Origin: Vibrio pomeroyi
GTDB lineage: Bacteria > Pseudomonadota > Gammaproteobacteria > Enterobacterales > Vibrionaceae
Assembly: GCF_024347595.1 (NCBI RefSeq)
Contig: NZ_AP025506.1
Span: forward strand, 744,001 to 808,000
Reading direction: 5' to 3'
DNA: 64,000 nucleotides
Shown here in pieces: positions 34,966 to 44,637 of this stretch. The stretch's first letter is position 1, and every line of letters begins with the position of its first letter. The notes beneath the pieces are model-generated. The model saw nothing but the letters and a program-made list of their open reading frames with translations. It did not search any database and was not told the origin of the DNA. Both the position numbers and the translations under genes were made by a program.

Positions 34966-36900
34966 TTACCTAGGAAGTTGTTTCACTCGCGCTAAAGTAT
35001 CACTGAATGGTTGTTGCTCTAGCTTTCCGTAGCCGACCATTTTACTGGCTTTAAGCTTGGTTGAAAGTGGGGTAGCGATTCCACATAGAAAACGAGTAAT
35101 CGCTTCGTCTGTAATCAACTGCTGGCTTGCGGAAATGAACTCGTGAATCCATGTCATTACTGTTTCATCATCAATAGGTTCAACATCAACGGTTGGTAAG
35201 GTTGCTACTTGACCGCGACATACAGAACAGTGACCACACTTTGTTGGTGCTTTGTCATCGGCAAAGTAACTTGCAAGGCGTGAGCTTAGACAGGTGTCGG
35301 CTTCAAAGAAGCTCAGCATCTGATTAAGACGATTGATTTCACTGTTCTCTTTTGCCTTAAACAACTCAGTTAATCGCTCAGATAATTGCATCATATCTTC
35401 AGAGGTATTGTGAATCGCGTAGACATCCGTGATCTGTTTGCTTTCTAGCTCAATCCAGCCCTGTTCATTAAAGTAATCAATAGCCGTAATCACACGCTGG
35501 CGATCCGCTTGGAAGTGTGTCCAGAGCGCCTCGAAATCAACTTGGCACCAGACTCTTGCTTGTGGTGAACATTGGAAAATCGCTTCTACGAAATTACGAC
35601 GTTCACCTTGGAACTGTTCGCAGATCTGCTGTTTAGGGCGAATGAACTTAAATTTGTAATCCGCGAAGTAGCTGTACTTCGGCTCAATCACCCCTTCAAT
35701 TTCAAGGTAAACTAGGAGTGTTTTCAGCGGTAGCTGACGAATGTTGGATTCACGCGATAGCTGATTAAGCATGATCTCCCATTGATTCGAACCCGAAGCA
35801 TTAGTGTTTTGGTTTTCGTAGATCTCTTTTAATACTGCCTGGATCGATATGTTGTCTGGCGTATCGCCAAATACAAAGTTTTCTAGTGTGCTCAAGCCGT
35901 GTTTGTTCGCGAGCAAGATACACTCAGAAGCTTGTCCGTCTCGTCCTGCTCTGCCTATCTCTTGCGAGTAGTTCTCTATCGATTTTGGAAGATCAAAGTG
36001 AATCACTCGGCGAATATTCGACTTGTCGACACCCATGCCAAATGCAATGGTTGCCACGATGCAGTTGACGTCATCAATCATGAACTGATGTTGGATGGCG
36101 TCTCTGTTTTCTGGCTTAAGGCCGGCATGATAAGCCACGGCATTTACGCCAGCATTACGAAGTTGTTGAGCGACCATCTCTGCTGTTTGTTGAAGAGTGA
36201 CATACACAATAGTCGGAGCGAGAGAAGCTTGATTAACGACATTACACAAGGTTTCTAGTTTGCTGGCTTGTTCGCAAGGTTGAATTGAAAGGTGTAGGTT
36301 CTGACGATAGAAGCCGGTAACCACAACACGTTCCTCATCGATATCAAACTTAGACTTCATATCTTGGATAACAGAGGTCGTCGCGGTTGCCGTGAGCAAT
36401 AGCACTTGAGGAATATTCAGCTGCTTTTGGTATTGAGGAAGTTTTAGGTAGTCTGGTCTGAAGTTGTGACCCCATTCTGAGATGCAGTGCGCCTCATCGA
36501 CCACAAGTAACGAGATAGGCACCTGGGAGATAAACTGACGAAAGCGTTCGTTCTTCAGGCGCTCAACCGAGATCATTAGGATTTTTGTGTCACCGTTACG
36601 TACGGACTGCATAACCTGTTGTGTGGTTTGTCTGTCTTGGCTTGATTCGATGGCAGCCGCGCTGATGCCTTTACTGTGTAAGAAGCTGAGTTGGTCTTTC
36701 ATTAAGGCTAACAGTGGCGATATCACCAAGGTTAAATGAGGAAGCTCTAATGCGGGTAATTGGTAGCAAAGCGACTTACCTGATCCCGTCGGGAATATCG
36801 CGGCTGTCGAGTGACCAGATAGAACATTATCAATGACTTGCTTTTGTCCGTTTCGTAGTGAATCGAATCCGAATACTTGTTTTAGCTTCTGCTCAATCAT
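34966..36900 (-). CDS. RecQ-family ATP-dependent DNA helicase
   Basis: 644-residue SF2 helicase moving 3' to 5' by family rule. Motif 0/I: FGFDSLRNGQKQVI...FPTGSGKSLCYQLPA (Walker A GSGKS near 40). Motif II: VVDEAHCISEWGHNFRPDY, including the RecQ aromatic-rich loop. Motif III: LLLTATAT. Motifs V and VI: CIVATIAFGMGVDKSNIRRVIHFDLP and SQEIGRAGRDGQ. A zinc-binding Cys set follows (CLSSRLASYF...KCGHCSVCRG, about 545-570). The C-terminal region shows no obvious HRDC domain. It is a second RecQ-like enzyme rather than canonical RecQ, judging from the divergent C-terminal half, so I leave the symbol blank. Convergent with dinB. Confidence 0.9.
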   Translation of the reverse strand: MIEQKLKQVFGFDSLRNGQKQVIDNVLSGHSTAAIFPTGSGKSLCYQLPALELPHLTLVISPLLALMKDQLSFLHSKGISAAAIESSQDRQTTQQVMQSVRNGDTKILMISVERLKNERFRQFISQVPISLLVVDEAHCISEWGHNFRPDYLKLPQYQKQLNIPQVLLLTATATTSVIQDMKSKFDIDEERVVVTGFYRQNLHLSIQPCEQASKLETLCNVVNQASLAPTIVYVTLQQTAEMVAQQLRNAGVNAVAYHAGLKPENRDAIQHQFMIDDVNCIVATIAFGMGVDKSNIRRVIHFDLPKSIENYSQEIGRAGRDGQASECILLANKHGLSTLENFVFGDTPDNISIQAVLKEIYENQNTNASGSNQWEIMLNQLSRESNIRQLPLKTLLVYLEIEGVIEPKYSYFADYKFKFIRPKQQICEQFQGERRNFVEAIFQCSPQARVWCQVDFEALWTHFQADRQRVITAIDYFNEQGWIELESKQITDVYAIHNTSEDMMQLSERLTELFKAKENSEINRLNQMLSFFEADTCLSSRLASYFADDKAPTKCGHCSVCRGQVATLPTVDVEPIDDETVMTWIHEFISASQQLITDEAITRFLCGIATPLSTKLKASKMVGYGKLEQQPFSDTLARVKQLPR

Positions 36901-37045
36901 TTATGTTCTACCTGATTTAATAAGTGTCGTATTGATGCTAAAGCGGGCGTCTATTCATGATAGCGTCGCTTGTTGAATCAAATGTCTTGCACCTGATTGT
37001 ACCTAATTCTATTCTGTAGCTCCTATAGAAAAGCACCCCAATAGT

Positions 37046-37519
37046 ATGAATAAGTCTGAGCTTCGACAAATAATCATTGAGCAACTCGAAACCCGATTAC
37101 GTATCGCGCAGTCCGCTACCCAGCGTGCCATTGACGCCGCAACCGATGAAGAGACAGTGCCAGAGCACAAGTACGACACCTTAGCTCTAGAAGCCTCGTA
37201 TCTTGCCCATGGACAGGCGGTGAGAGTGCAAGAGTGTGAAGATGATATTCAGTGCTATCGAAACCTTGTATTGCGAGACAGTGAAAAAATTACGGTGAGC
37301 AGTTATGTGGTTGTGATTGACGAGCATGACCAATATAAACACTTTTTTATGGGGCCGAGAGTTGGTGGACTCTCTGTTATGTGGAATGATCATGAAGTTG
37401 CTATCGTGACCTCGAACGCGCCGTTTGGTCAGGCTCTAATGGGTAAAGAAGTTGGCGATGAGATTGAGTTTAAGGTTGCTGATAAACAGTTTTGCTACGA
37501 AGTTATATCTATCGACTAA
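37046..37519 (+). CDS. GreA/GreB-family transcript-cleavage-like factor
   Basis: 157 residues. The N-terminal part (about 1-85) is a coiled coil, as in GreA/GreB (MNKSELRQIIIEQLETRLRIAQSATQRAID..., ending in a basic/acidic tip DEETVPEHKYDTLALEASYL). The C-terminal part has the FKBP-like Gre fold with PFGQALMGKEVGDEIEFKV, the signature that places it in the family and near Rnk. It would bind the RNA polymerase secondary channel. It is shorter and more diverged than GreA or GreB, so cleavage-factor activity is not assured. Single gene, with 88 bp to the next. Confidence 0.8.
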   Translation: MNKSELRQIIIEQLETRLRIAQSATQRAIDAATDEETVPEHKYDTLALEASYLAHGQAVRVQECEDDIQCYRNLVLRDSEKITVSSYVVVIDEHDQYKHFFMGPRVGGLSVMWNDHEVAIVTSNAPFGQALMGKEVGDEIEFKVADKQFCYEVISID

Positions 37520-37607
37520 CTAACGGACTAATAGATATAAAACGTTTCTCTGACAAAGAAGCATAAACCCAAGGTATAGTAATTTGTCAGATTGATGAGA
37601 GGATGTT

Positions 37608-38384
37608 ATGAAAAGCAATGTATTTATGAAAAATAATGTATTAATTGCATCACTAACAGCGGTTATTGCTGTTGTGAGTCTGCCAACGTTTGCAGCGCAG
37701 TGTCGAGTTGATTTGAAGAATGAATTACGAATCGATGACCAAAAAGTCGAAATCCATCAGGTGAATGGTGATACTGCGGTCTTCGATGAAAACAATGACC
37801 TCTATATCCATGGCGAGAAAGTTGAGCTCGATGCTGACCAACAAGCCGCGATAGAGAAGTATCGTGACAGCATGAGTGAGTATTTACCTCGCGCAAAGCA
37901 AATGGCTAACGAGAGCTTAGCATTAGCCAATGACGTTATTGATGATATTGCCGCTAGCCTAGATTCGCCTGAGTCGTTTGATAATGTGAAAGAGTCAATG
38001 GAGACGTATTTTGCTGAACTTGAGGCGCGTTACTACAAAGATGGTGAGCTAGTATTACCAGCAGACAGTTTCGACTCGATGGCAAATGGCTGGTCTGAAG
38101 ATTTCGAGAAGGCTAAGGAGATCTTTAATCAAGAGTTTATCTCGAGTGCTTTCAATGCGATGTCTGAAAAGATGAAGCAAGAGGGTGGGCTAAACCTGAC
38201 TGAACTGGCTGACAGCATGGCGGATCTCAAGCTTAAAGTTGAAGAACGAATGAAAGAACATGCTCAGCAAATGCAAGAAGAAGGCACTGAGTTCTGTGAT
38301 TCACTTGATGAGATGGCAGAACAAGAGCAAGAACTGCATGAAATCATTCCGAACCTGAAAGATTACCAAGTATTCACTATTTAA
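37608..38384 (+). CDS. YggN-like periplasmic protein (DUF2884)
   Basis: 258 residues. An N-terminal signal peptide (LIASLTAVIAVVSLPTFA-AQC) sends it to the periplasm. The mature part starts with a short beta-rich region containing QCRVDLKNELRIDDQKVEIH and IHGEKVELDADQQ, followed by an extended acidic helical region typical of DUF2884 proteins such as E. coli YggN. The ATG at 37608 has an AGAGG site at proper distance; a Met at residue 7 (MKNNVLIAS) is an alternative. Two Cys residues (in QCRVD and EFCDSL) could form a disulfide. Function unknown in the family. A terminator follows. Confidence 0.82.
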   Translation: MKSNVFMKNNVLIASLTAVIAVVSLPTFAAQCRVDLKNELRIDDQKVEIHQVNGDTAVFDENNDLYIHGEKVELDADQQAAIEKYRDSMSEYLPRAKQMANESLALANDVIDDIAASLDSPESFDNVKESMETYFAELEARYYKDGELVLPADSFDSMANGWSEDFEKAKEIFNQEFISSAFNAMSEKMKQEGGLNLTELADSMADLKLKVEERMKEHAQQMQEEGTEFCDSLDEMAEQEQELHEIIPNLKDYQVFTI

Positions 38385-38407
38385 TTCGAGTCTAGTGATG
38401 AATAACA

Positions 38408-38431
38408 AGAGCACCGGTTGGTGCTCTTTTT
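38408..38431 (+). terminator. Terminator after the YggN-like gene
   Basis: AGAGCACC-GGTT-GGTGCTCT followed by TTTTTG. Confidence 0.88.
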
Positions 38432-38660
38432 GTTTGTATTGTTCACTCAATGATAAGTATCAACTTTGTGGCTAGGCTATGTTGATAATCCTTTTGTGTC
38501 TATTGTTGGAAAACTATCGAACTGGGTTGTTGTTAATTTTGTGGTTCTAAATAGCGTATTGATTGTAAAAATTAGACAATTGTTCATTTATTGGTTGTGT
38601 CTATCATTGCTTTTGATTACTGTACTTCTCAACTAGTTCACTGATTTTTATGCGGGCAAT

Positions 38661-40022
38661 ATGGACCAACAATCTTCCTCTTCAAGAGAGCTATTTAGTT
38701 CTCGTTTAGGTTTTATTTTAGCAGCGGCTGGTGCAGCTGTTGGCTTGGGTAATATTTGGGGTTTCCCAACTCAAGTTGCGAGCAATGGCGGTGGTGCTTT
38801 TCTGCTTGTTTACCTAATCATGATCTTCGTGGTTGCTTTCCCTATGCTGGTGGTGGAGATGGCGATTGGCCGCCACGGCCAAGCGAACCCAGTTGATAGT
38901 ATGCGTTCACTAACTGCTAATCCGCTAGGCAAGAAAGTCGGTGAATTTGTTGGTTGGATTGGCCTCAGTGTTCCAAGCGCAGTGTTGGCGTTTTATAGCA
39001 TTGTCGGCGGTTGGTTGATCTGTTTCTTAATCGGCGCTGTTGCTGATCTGATTGGCCTTGAGGCGATTGCGGATTGGTTTAAAGGCTTCAGCGTTGAGCG
39101 TAATGTCTTTGGTACAGTTGCGTTCTACGTACTGACGATTTTGATTGTGCAGGGCGGTGTTAAGCAAGGTATCGAGAAGTGGTCGACGCGTTTGATGCCG
39201 GCACTGTTTGTATTGTTCGGCCTATTGTTTGTCTACATTATGACGCAATCTGGCGCGATGGAAGGCTTAAAACATTACCTAGTTCCAGACTTTGAGAAGG
39301 TGTGGGATAGAAAGCTGATCCTAGCGGCGATGGGACAAGGCTTCTTCTCGCTAACCATTGGTGGCTGTTCAATGTTGGTTTATGGCTCTTACTTAAGTAA
39401 GAAAGAGAACCTGCCAAAAATGGCGATGAACGTAACCTTGGTTGATACTGCTGTTGCGTTTATTGCAGGCTTAGTGGTTATGCCTGCGATGTTTGTTGCG
39501 ATGCAAAAAGGCGTTCAAATCTACGCAGAAGATGGCTCGCTGTTAAGCTCTGACACGCTAGTGTTCACGGTTCTACCTCTAATGTTTGATAGCTTAGGTG
39601 TGCTTGGCCAGATCTTTGCGATTGTTTTCTTCTTATTGCTAACGATTGCCGCACTGACTTCTTCTATCTCAATGCTAGAAGGCCCGGTAGCGCTAGTGAG
39701 TGAGCGCTTCAATACCAGAAGAACGCCAACAAGTTGGGTGATTGGTGGTGCTATCGCACTGTTCAGCGTGGTAATTGTTTACAACTTTGCTGCGATGTTT
39801 GGCATGGTGGCGATGATAGCCACTCAATACCTTCAACCGATTGCTGCATTGATGTTCTGTCTGTTTGGTGGCTGGGTGTGGAGTCGAGCTTCAAAAGTGA
39901 AAGAGCTTGAGCAAGGTTGCCCTGATTTTCAGCTTGGCTGGTTTGGTAAGGTTTGGCCGATGTATGTGAAGTTTGTGTGCCCAATCTTAGTGGCAACGGT
40001 AATCTGGGCTTCTTTCGGTTAA
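38661..40022 (+). CDS. Sodium-dependent symporter of the neurotransmitter:sodium (SNF/NSS) family
   Basis: 453-residue inner-membrane carrier with about 11-12 helices. The first helix holds the Na+/substrate signature GFILAAAGAAVGLGNIWGFPTQVASNGGGAFLLVYL, hallmark of the LeuT-fold NSS family, and later GFFSLTIGGCSMLVYGSYLS fits helix 6-7. It probably imports an amino acid (MhsT/TnaT relatives) by Na+ gradient, which suits an organism that makes Na+ motive force with Nqr; the substrate cannot be read from sequence. The 229-bp upstream region has no motif I can name. A terminator follows. Confidence 0.92.
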   Translation: MDQQSSSSRELFSSRLGFILAAAGAAVGLGNIWGFPTQVASNGGGAFLLVYLIMIFVVAFPMLVVEMAIGRHGQANPVDSMRSLTANPLGKKVGEFVGWIGLSVPSAVLAFYSIVGGWLICFLIGAVADLIGLEAIADWFKGFSVERNVFGTVAFYVLTILIVQGGVKQGIEKWSTRLMPALFVLFGLLFVYIMTQSGAMEGLKHYLVPDFEKVWDRKLILAAMGQGFFSLTIGGCSMLVYGSYLSKKENLPKMAMNVTLVDTAVAFIAGLVVMPAMFVAMQKGVQIYAEDGSLLSSDTLVFTVLPLMFDSLGVLGQIFAIVFFLLLTIAALTSSISMLEGPVALVSERFNTRRTPTSWVIGGAIALFSVVIVYNFAAMFGMVAMIATQYLQPIAALMFCLFGGWVWSRASKVKELEQGCPDFQLGWFGKVWPMYVKFVCPILVATVIWASFG

Positions 40023-40052
40023 TTAACCATAATTGTTCACTCGTCTTAATTT

Positions 40053-40083
40053 AACAAAGCCGCTCTCCTAGAGCGGCTTTGTT
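40053..40083 (+). terminator. Terminator after the symporter gene
   Basis: Perfect 13-bp arms AACAAAGCCGCTC (40053-40065) and GAGCGGCTTTGTT (40071-40083), 5-nt loop. Confidence 0.85.
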
Positions 40084-40125
40084 GTATAGGAACTATGGTG
40101 ATGTAACGTGACGGTCTGTCGATAC

Positions 40126-40160
40126 TAAAAAGGCGCATACCCGAGGGGACGCGCCTTTTA
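40126..40160 (-). terminator. Terminator after lipA
   Basis: TAAAAAGGCGC (40126-40136) pairs with GCGCCTTTTA (40151-40160); on the minus strand it ends in a T run, 25 bp after the lipA stop. Confidence 0.82.
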
Positions 40161-40184
40161 AATAGAGGAGAGTTAAGTAATCGC

Positions 40185-41150
40185 TTACTTAATTTCCATA
40201 CCTTGAGCTTGTAGATCTGCATGGTAAGAAGAACGTACAAACGGACCACAAGCAGCGTGTGTGAAGCCAAGTTCAAGAGCAATCTCTTTAAGCTCGTCGA
40301 ACTCTGAAGGCGGCACGTAGCGTTCTACTGGCAAGTGGTGACGGCTTGGTGCTAGGTATTGACCTAATGTCAGCATAGTTACACCGTGTTCGCGAAGATC
40401 TTTCAGTACTTGAACGATCTCTTCTTTCGTCTCACCAAGGCCCATCATTACACCAGACTTTGTTGGGATATCTGGGTGTTGTTCTTTGAACTTCTTCAGT
40501 AGATCTAGAGACCATTTGTAGTTCGCACCTGGACGCGCTTTACGGTATAGGCGTGGCGCTGTCTCTAGGTTGTGGTTGAATACATCTGGCGGGTTGTCTT
40601 TCATTAGGTCAAGCGCAACGTCCATACGACCGCGGAAGTCTGGTACCAGTGTTTCGATACGAATATTTGGATTTAGTTCGCGAATCTCACGGTTACAGTC
40701 AGCAAAGTGCTGAGCACCGCCGTCACGCAAGTCATCGCGGTCAACTGAAGTGATTACCACGTACTTCAGTTTCATGTCTTTAATTGTCTTAGCCAGTTTC
40801 TTCGGCTCTTCCGCTTCAGGAGCAACTGGACGACCATGGGCAACATCACAGAACGGGCAGCGACGTGTACAGATAGCGCCAAGAATCATAAACGTTGCCG
40901 TACCGTGGTTGAAACACTCGGCTAGGTTAGGGCAAGACGCTTCTTCACAAACTGAGTGCAGGTTGTTTTTGCGCATTGCTGATTTGATTTCTTGGATACG
41001 ATGGCTGTCTGAAGGAAGTTTAATCTTCATCCATTCTGGCTTACGTAGCACTTCTTTCTGTTCAGCAGGCATATTCTTTACGGGAATTAATGCCATTTTG
41101 TCAGCGTCACGATATTTAACGCCTTTTTCCATTTGGATTGGTTTGCTCAT
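40185..41150 (-). CDS. lipA: Lipoyl synthase
   Basis: Radical-SAM enzyme (321 residues) that inserts two sulfur atoms into protein-bound octanoyl groups. The auxiliary cluster motif is [12 protein letters not shown] (CxxxxCxxxxxC), and the radical-SAM cluster motif is CTRRCPFC (CxxxCxxC), both near residues 68-102. The C-terminal [12 protein letters not shown] block holds the Arg-x-x-Ser cluster ligand (VRSSYHA). It is the downstream partner of lipB with a 4-bp gap, so the two lipoate-assembly steps are co-expressed. High confidence. Confidence 0.97.
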   Translation of the reverse strand: MSKPIQMEKGVKYRDADKMALIPVKNMPAEQKEVLRKPEWMKIKLPSDSHRIQEIKSAMRKNNLHSVCEEASCPNLAECFNHGTATFMILGAICTRRCPFCDVAHGRPVAPEAEEPKKLAKTIKDMKLKYVVITSVDRDDLRDGGAQHFADCNREIRELNPNIRIETLVPDFRGRMDVALDLMKDNPPDVFNHNLETAPRLYRKARPGANYKWSLDLLKKFKEQHPDIPTKSGVMMGLGETKEEIVQVLKDLREHGVTMLTLGQYLAPSRHHLPVERYVPPSEFDELKEIALELGFTHAACGPFVRSSYHADLQAQGMEIK

Positions 41151-41154
41151 GATT

Positions 41155-41814
41155 TTATGCTTCTGCTGTAATGTTACTGGTGGCTTGAATGTCTACTTGG
41201 TCATAGCCGAGTAGCTCTACGAGCTCTTGTATTAACTGTTGCTCAACGTTTTCTAGTTCACTTGGCCCGCCAAGTTGGCTGACCTGTGCCATTTCCATGC
41301 CTTGATAACCACATGGGTTAATGCGCAGGAATGGAGACAGGTCCATATCGACGTTCAGTGCTAGCCCGTGGAACGAGCAGCCGCGTCGAATACGTAATCC
41401 GAGTGAACAGATTTTCTTGCCATCGACATAAACACCAGGAGCGTCAGGTCGGGCAGCTGAATCTATATTGTAAGCTTTCAGAGTATTGATTACGAGGTTC
41501 TCGATATGAGTAACCAAATCACGCACTCCGAATTTCTTGCGGCGAATGTTAATCAGAAAGTAAGCAACTAACTGACCTGGACCGTGATAAGTCACTTGGC
41601 CACCGCGATCGCTTTGTATCACAGGGATATCACCGGCATTTAATACATGCTCAGCTTTGCCTGCTTGTCCTTGAGTGAAGACAGGGTTGTGTTCAACCAA
41701 CCAAACTTGGTCTACGTCTTCTTCCGTGCGTTCGTCTGTGAACTTATGCATAGCTTTCCATACAGGTTCATAATCCTGACGGCCTAATTTTTTTACGATT
41801 AGCTTATTTTGCAA
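41155..41814 (-). CDS. lipB: Octanoyltransferase
   Basis: Moves octanoate from acyl carrier protein to lipoyl domains (219 residues). Family motifs: [22 protein letters not shown] (substrate-binding loop), [33 protein letters not shown] with the catalytic Lys in DGKKI, and [13 protein letters not shown] with the catalytic Cys. An upstream terminator isolates it from ybeD, so lipBA have their own promoter in 41815-41960. High confidence. Confidence 0.97.
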   Translation of the reverse strand: MQNKLIVKKLGRQDYEPVWKAMHKFTDERTEEDVDQVWLVEHNPVFTQGQAGKAEHVLNAGDIPVIQSDRGGQVTYHGPGQLVAYFLINIRRKKFGVRDLVTHIENLVINTLKAYNIDSAARPDAPGVYVDGKKICSLGLRIRRGCSFHGLALNVDMDLSPFLRINPCGYQGMEMAQVSQLGGPSELENVEQQLIQELVELLGYDQVDIQATSNITAEA

Positions 41815-41964
41815 AGCGGCACTCCCTCAAGGATTAATAAAGTGAACGCATTATAAACGCGAAACATGATTCTAACTACAGACGGACTGCAAGGTTTTTC
41901 AACTTTCTTTGTATTTATTTAAAATTAAGTTGAATGAATTTGGTGTCGATACTGTGCTTTAAAC

Positions 41965-41993
41965 AAAAACAGCGGCAATAAGCCGCTGTTTTT
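41965..41993 (-). terminator. Terminator after ybeD
   Basis: AAAAACAGCGGC and GCCGCTGTTTTT (41965-41976, 41982-41993), 5-nt loop, between ybeD and lipB. Confidence 0.87.
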
Positions 41994-42009
41994 CATGCGT
42001 AATCGAAGA

Positions 42010-42285
42010 TTACAGAACCATACGAACGATTTCGATTTCGCCCAGTTCTTTGTATAGTGTTTCTACCTGCTCAATTGACGTCGCAGTAATATTGATAGAA
42101 ACAGAGTGGTAGTTACCTTTCGCACTCGGTTTTAGCGTTGGGCTGTAGTCACCAGGAGCATGACGCTGGATCACTTCTAGCACTAGCTCAGTCAGTTCTG
42201 GCTTAGCGTGGCCCATTACTTTGTAAGTGAATGAACAAGGGAACTCTAAGAGGTCTTTTAGTTTTGCATCAGAATTGATGTTCAT
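42010..42285 (-). CDS. ybeD: YbeD/DUF493 family protein (UPF0250)
   Basis: 91 residues from the ATG at 42285, which has TTGGAG upstream on the coding strand; the longer open frame to 42357 lacks family similarity and a ribosome site. Conserved blocks are [16 protein letters not shown] and [19 protein letters not shown], typical of this ACT-like fold. It lies between dacA and lipB as in E. coli. Function not established. High confidence in the family call. Confidence 0.93.
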   Translation of the reverse strand: MNINSDAKLKDLLEFPCSFTYKVMGHAKPELTELVLEVIQRHAPGDYSPTLKPSAKGNYHSVSINITATSIEQVETLYKELGEIEIVRMVL

Positions 42286-42408
42286 GATTAGCTCCAAAAG
42301 GCTAGACTCTCGCAAATTGGCGATAGTCGATAAAAAGCATGTTCGGTCTACAGACACGAGTAATAAGGCGGAATATTACGTGTAAATATCACCGAACTCA
42401 AGATCAAC

Positions 42409-42430
42409 AAAAGCCGCACATGGCGGCTTT
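42409..42430 (-). terminator. Terminator after dacA
   Basis: AAAGCCGC paired with GCGGCTTT around a 5-nt loop, T-rich on the minus-strand side, about 90 bp after the dacA stop. Confidence 0.7.
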
Positions 42431-42519
42431 GGTTTCGTTAATGAGTAAATAATGAACTTACTCATTAGGTTAGCTTTCCAATAAGCTTAGGTTTTGTTTA
42501 GGACAAACCTTTTACTTAC

Positions 42520-43701
42520 TTAGAATAAGCCTTTGAACAGCAGTACTAGGTAATCCCACAGACGGCTAAATAGGCTACCTTGGTCTACGTCTTCCAGTGC
42601 TAGTAGTGGGTATTCAGCAACGTCTTCACCATCAACTTGGTAGAATAGTTTACCAACCACATCGCCTTTGCTGATTGGCGCTTCTAGCTCTTTCTCAAGT
42701 ACAAAGCTTGCTTTTAGGTTTTTAGCTTGGCCACGAGGTAGAGTCACGAAAGTATCTTCGTCGACACCAAGCGCAACTGTGTCCTTGCTACCCATCCAGA
42801 TTTTCTCTTCTACGAAGGTTTCACCAGCAGTGTGCGGTGCCACTGTTTCGAAGAAACGGAAACCGTAGCTAAGAAGCTTTTTGCTTTCTGTTTTACGAGC
42901 GTTCGCATTCTTAGTACCCATTACAACCGCAACTAGGCGCATTTTGCCTTCTGTTGCTGAGCTTACTAGGCTGTAACCTGCGTTGCTTGTGTGGCCAGTT
43001 TTGATGCCGTCAACGTTCATGCTCTTATCCCATAACAGACCGTTGCGGTTGTATTGGGTGATGCCGTTGTAAGTGAATTTTTTCTCTGAGTAGATACGGT
43101 ACTCATCAGGAACGTCGCGAATTAGCGCCTGACCAAGTAGCGCCATATCGTAAGGCGTTGAGTATAGGTTCGGGTTGTCTAGACCGTGCACGTTAGCAAA
43201 GTGCGTGTCTTTCATGCCGATAGAGCTTGCCCAAGCGTTCATTAGGTCAACGAATGCGTCTTCAGAGCCAGCAATGTGTTCAGCCATTGCAACACAAGCA
43301 TCGTTACCTGATTGAATGATGATACCGCGGTTCAGCTCTTCAACTTTAACGGTTGTGCCAACTTCAACGAACATCTTAGATGAATCTGGGAAGTTTTTAG
43401 CCCAAGCATTTTCACTAATTACAACATCGTCGTTTAGGTTGATGTTGCCACGATCAAGCTCTTGGCCGATCACGTAGCTCGTCATCATCTTGGTTAAACT
43501 TGCTGGAGAAAGTTGAGTATTCATCTCTTTCTCTGCTAGTACTTTGCCTGAATGGTAATCCATCAGAACAAAACCTTTAGCGGCGATTTGAGGTGCATCA
43601 GGAACAACAATAGGAGCGGCGAATGACGATGTAGCTATCGTTGCAGAAAGCGCAACAGAAGTAGCAAAAATCGATTTAACAAGTTTATTAGATTTAATCA
43701 T
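42520..43701 (-). CDS. dacA: D-alanyl-D-alanine carboxypeptidase (PBP5/6 type)
   Basis: Periplasmic, membrane-anchored low-mass penicillin-binding protein (393 residues) that trims the terminal D-Ala of peptidoglycan stem peptides. A signal peptide (residues about 1-28, ending SFA-AP) is followed by the three active-site motifs: SxxK in SPASLTKMM (about 66-69), SGN in IQSGNDACVAM (about 131-133) and KTG in DGIKTGHTSNAGYSL (about 234-236). The C-terminal amphipathic helix (LFSRLWDYLVLLFKGLF) anchors it to the membrane. It lies downstream of rlpA. High confidence. Confidence 0.96.
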   Translation of the reverse strand: MIKSNKLVKSIFATSVALSATIATSSFAAPIVVPDAPQIAAKGFVLMDYHSGKVLAEKEMNTQLSPASLTKMMTSYVIGQELDRGNINLNDDVVISENAWAKNFPDSSKMFVEVGTTVKVEELNRGIIIQSGNDACVAMAEHIAGSEDAFVDLMNAWASSIGMKDTHFANVHGLDNPNLYSTPYDMALLGQALIRDVPDEYRIYSEKKFTYNGITQYNRNGLLWDKSMNVDGIKTGHTSNAGYSLVSSATEGKMRLVAVVMGTKNANARKTESKKLLSYGFRFFETVAPHTAGETFVEEKIWMGSKDTVALGVDEDTFVTLPRGQAKNLKASFVLEKELEAPISKGDVVGKLFYQVDGEDVAEYPLLALEDVDQGSLFSRLWDYLVLLFKGLF

Positions 43702-43794
43702 TTTGAATGCAATTATTTGGTGAACTATTCATATATTAACAGAATCACTCTGTCACACCAGAGCGCTGATTACCAGAAGTAACTGTTAGATTAA

Positions 43795-44634
43795 TTAGCG
43801 AGTTAGGGTGTGTTTTTTTATATAAGCTGACGGGTAACCCATTAGCTTAACTTGTTCTAATTTCTCTTGAGTCAGAGCATAGTCATGAAATGGCCCAAGC
43901 ATCAAACGGTAGTTGTCATCATTTGGCTGCAAGAACGTTGCTACTTCTAGCTTTTCGCTTAGATCTTTGGCTAACTTCTCTGTTCTATCTTCATGCGGAG
44001 ATGTGGCAACTTGAATAATAAATTGCGGCAAAGCGGCCTTTTTCTTAGCGTCGGTTGGCATAGCTACAGTAATGACTTCTATCTCAACATTTGCAGTGCC
44101 AGTTCTTAATACATCGAGCTTGTAAGCAGCCGCATAACTAAGGTCAATGATTCGGCCTTCGTGGAATGGGCCGCGGTCATTGATGCGAACAATCGTGGTT
44201 TTGTTGTTGTCGGTATTGGTCACTTTTACATAGCTTGGAATCGGCAATGTTTTGTGCGCTGCAGACATCGAATACATGTCGTAAATCTCGCCATTTGAGG
44301 TTAAATGGCCATGAAATTTCTTACCGTACCAAGATGCTTTTCCTTTCTCGGTAAATCCTTCCGTCTCTTTGACGATCTTGTAGTCTTCACCGCGCAACGT
44401 GTAGTCATTGTTACCACCTAAACTGTAGGGTTCATACTGTGGGTGAGCGTCCTCTAAATGCTCTACCGAGATAGGCGCGTCTGGCGCAATATCTGAATCA
44501 ATATCGTAGCGCCCCGTTGGTTGCTGTGAAGAACAACCATTGATGAAAACAGCTAGCCCAACAATAGAGAGGATTTTTTTAATTGGCAGTTCATCAACCA
44601 AGGATGCTTTTTTTGAAAACGTTGTAATAGACAT
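43795..44634 (-). CDS. rlpA: RlpA-type septal lytic transglycosylase lipoprotein
   Basis: 279-residue outer-membrane lipoprotein; lipobox INGC (residues about 31-34) after a hydrophobic stretch. A double-psi beta-barrel (about 95-190) has GKASWYGKKFHGHLTSNGE..., SMSAAHKTLPIPSYVKVTN and VRINDRGPFHEGRIIDLSYAAA, with the catalytic Asp/His set of the family. The C-terminal SPOR domain (about 205-279), PQFIIQVATSPHEDRTEKLAKDL, binds denuded glycan at the septum. In Pseudomonas RlpA is a lytic transglycosylase; activity is inferred here. It is 3 bp after rodA. Confidence 0.93.
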   Translation of the reverse strand: MSITTFSKKASLVDELPIKKILSIVGLAVFINGCSSQQPTGRYDIDSDIAPDAPISVEHLEDAHPQYEPYSLGGNNDYTLRGEDYKIVKETEGFTEKGKASWYGKKFHGHLTSNGEIYDMYSMSAAHKTLPIPSYVKVTNTDNNKTTIVRINDRGPFHEGRIIDLSYAAAYKLDVLRTGTANVEIEVITVAMPTDAKKKAALPQFIIQVATSPHEDRTEKLAKDLSEKLEVATFLQPNDDNYRLMLGPFHDYALTQEKLEQVKLMGYPSAYIKKHTLTR

Positions 44635-44637
44635 CGA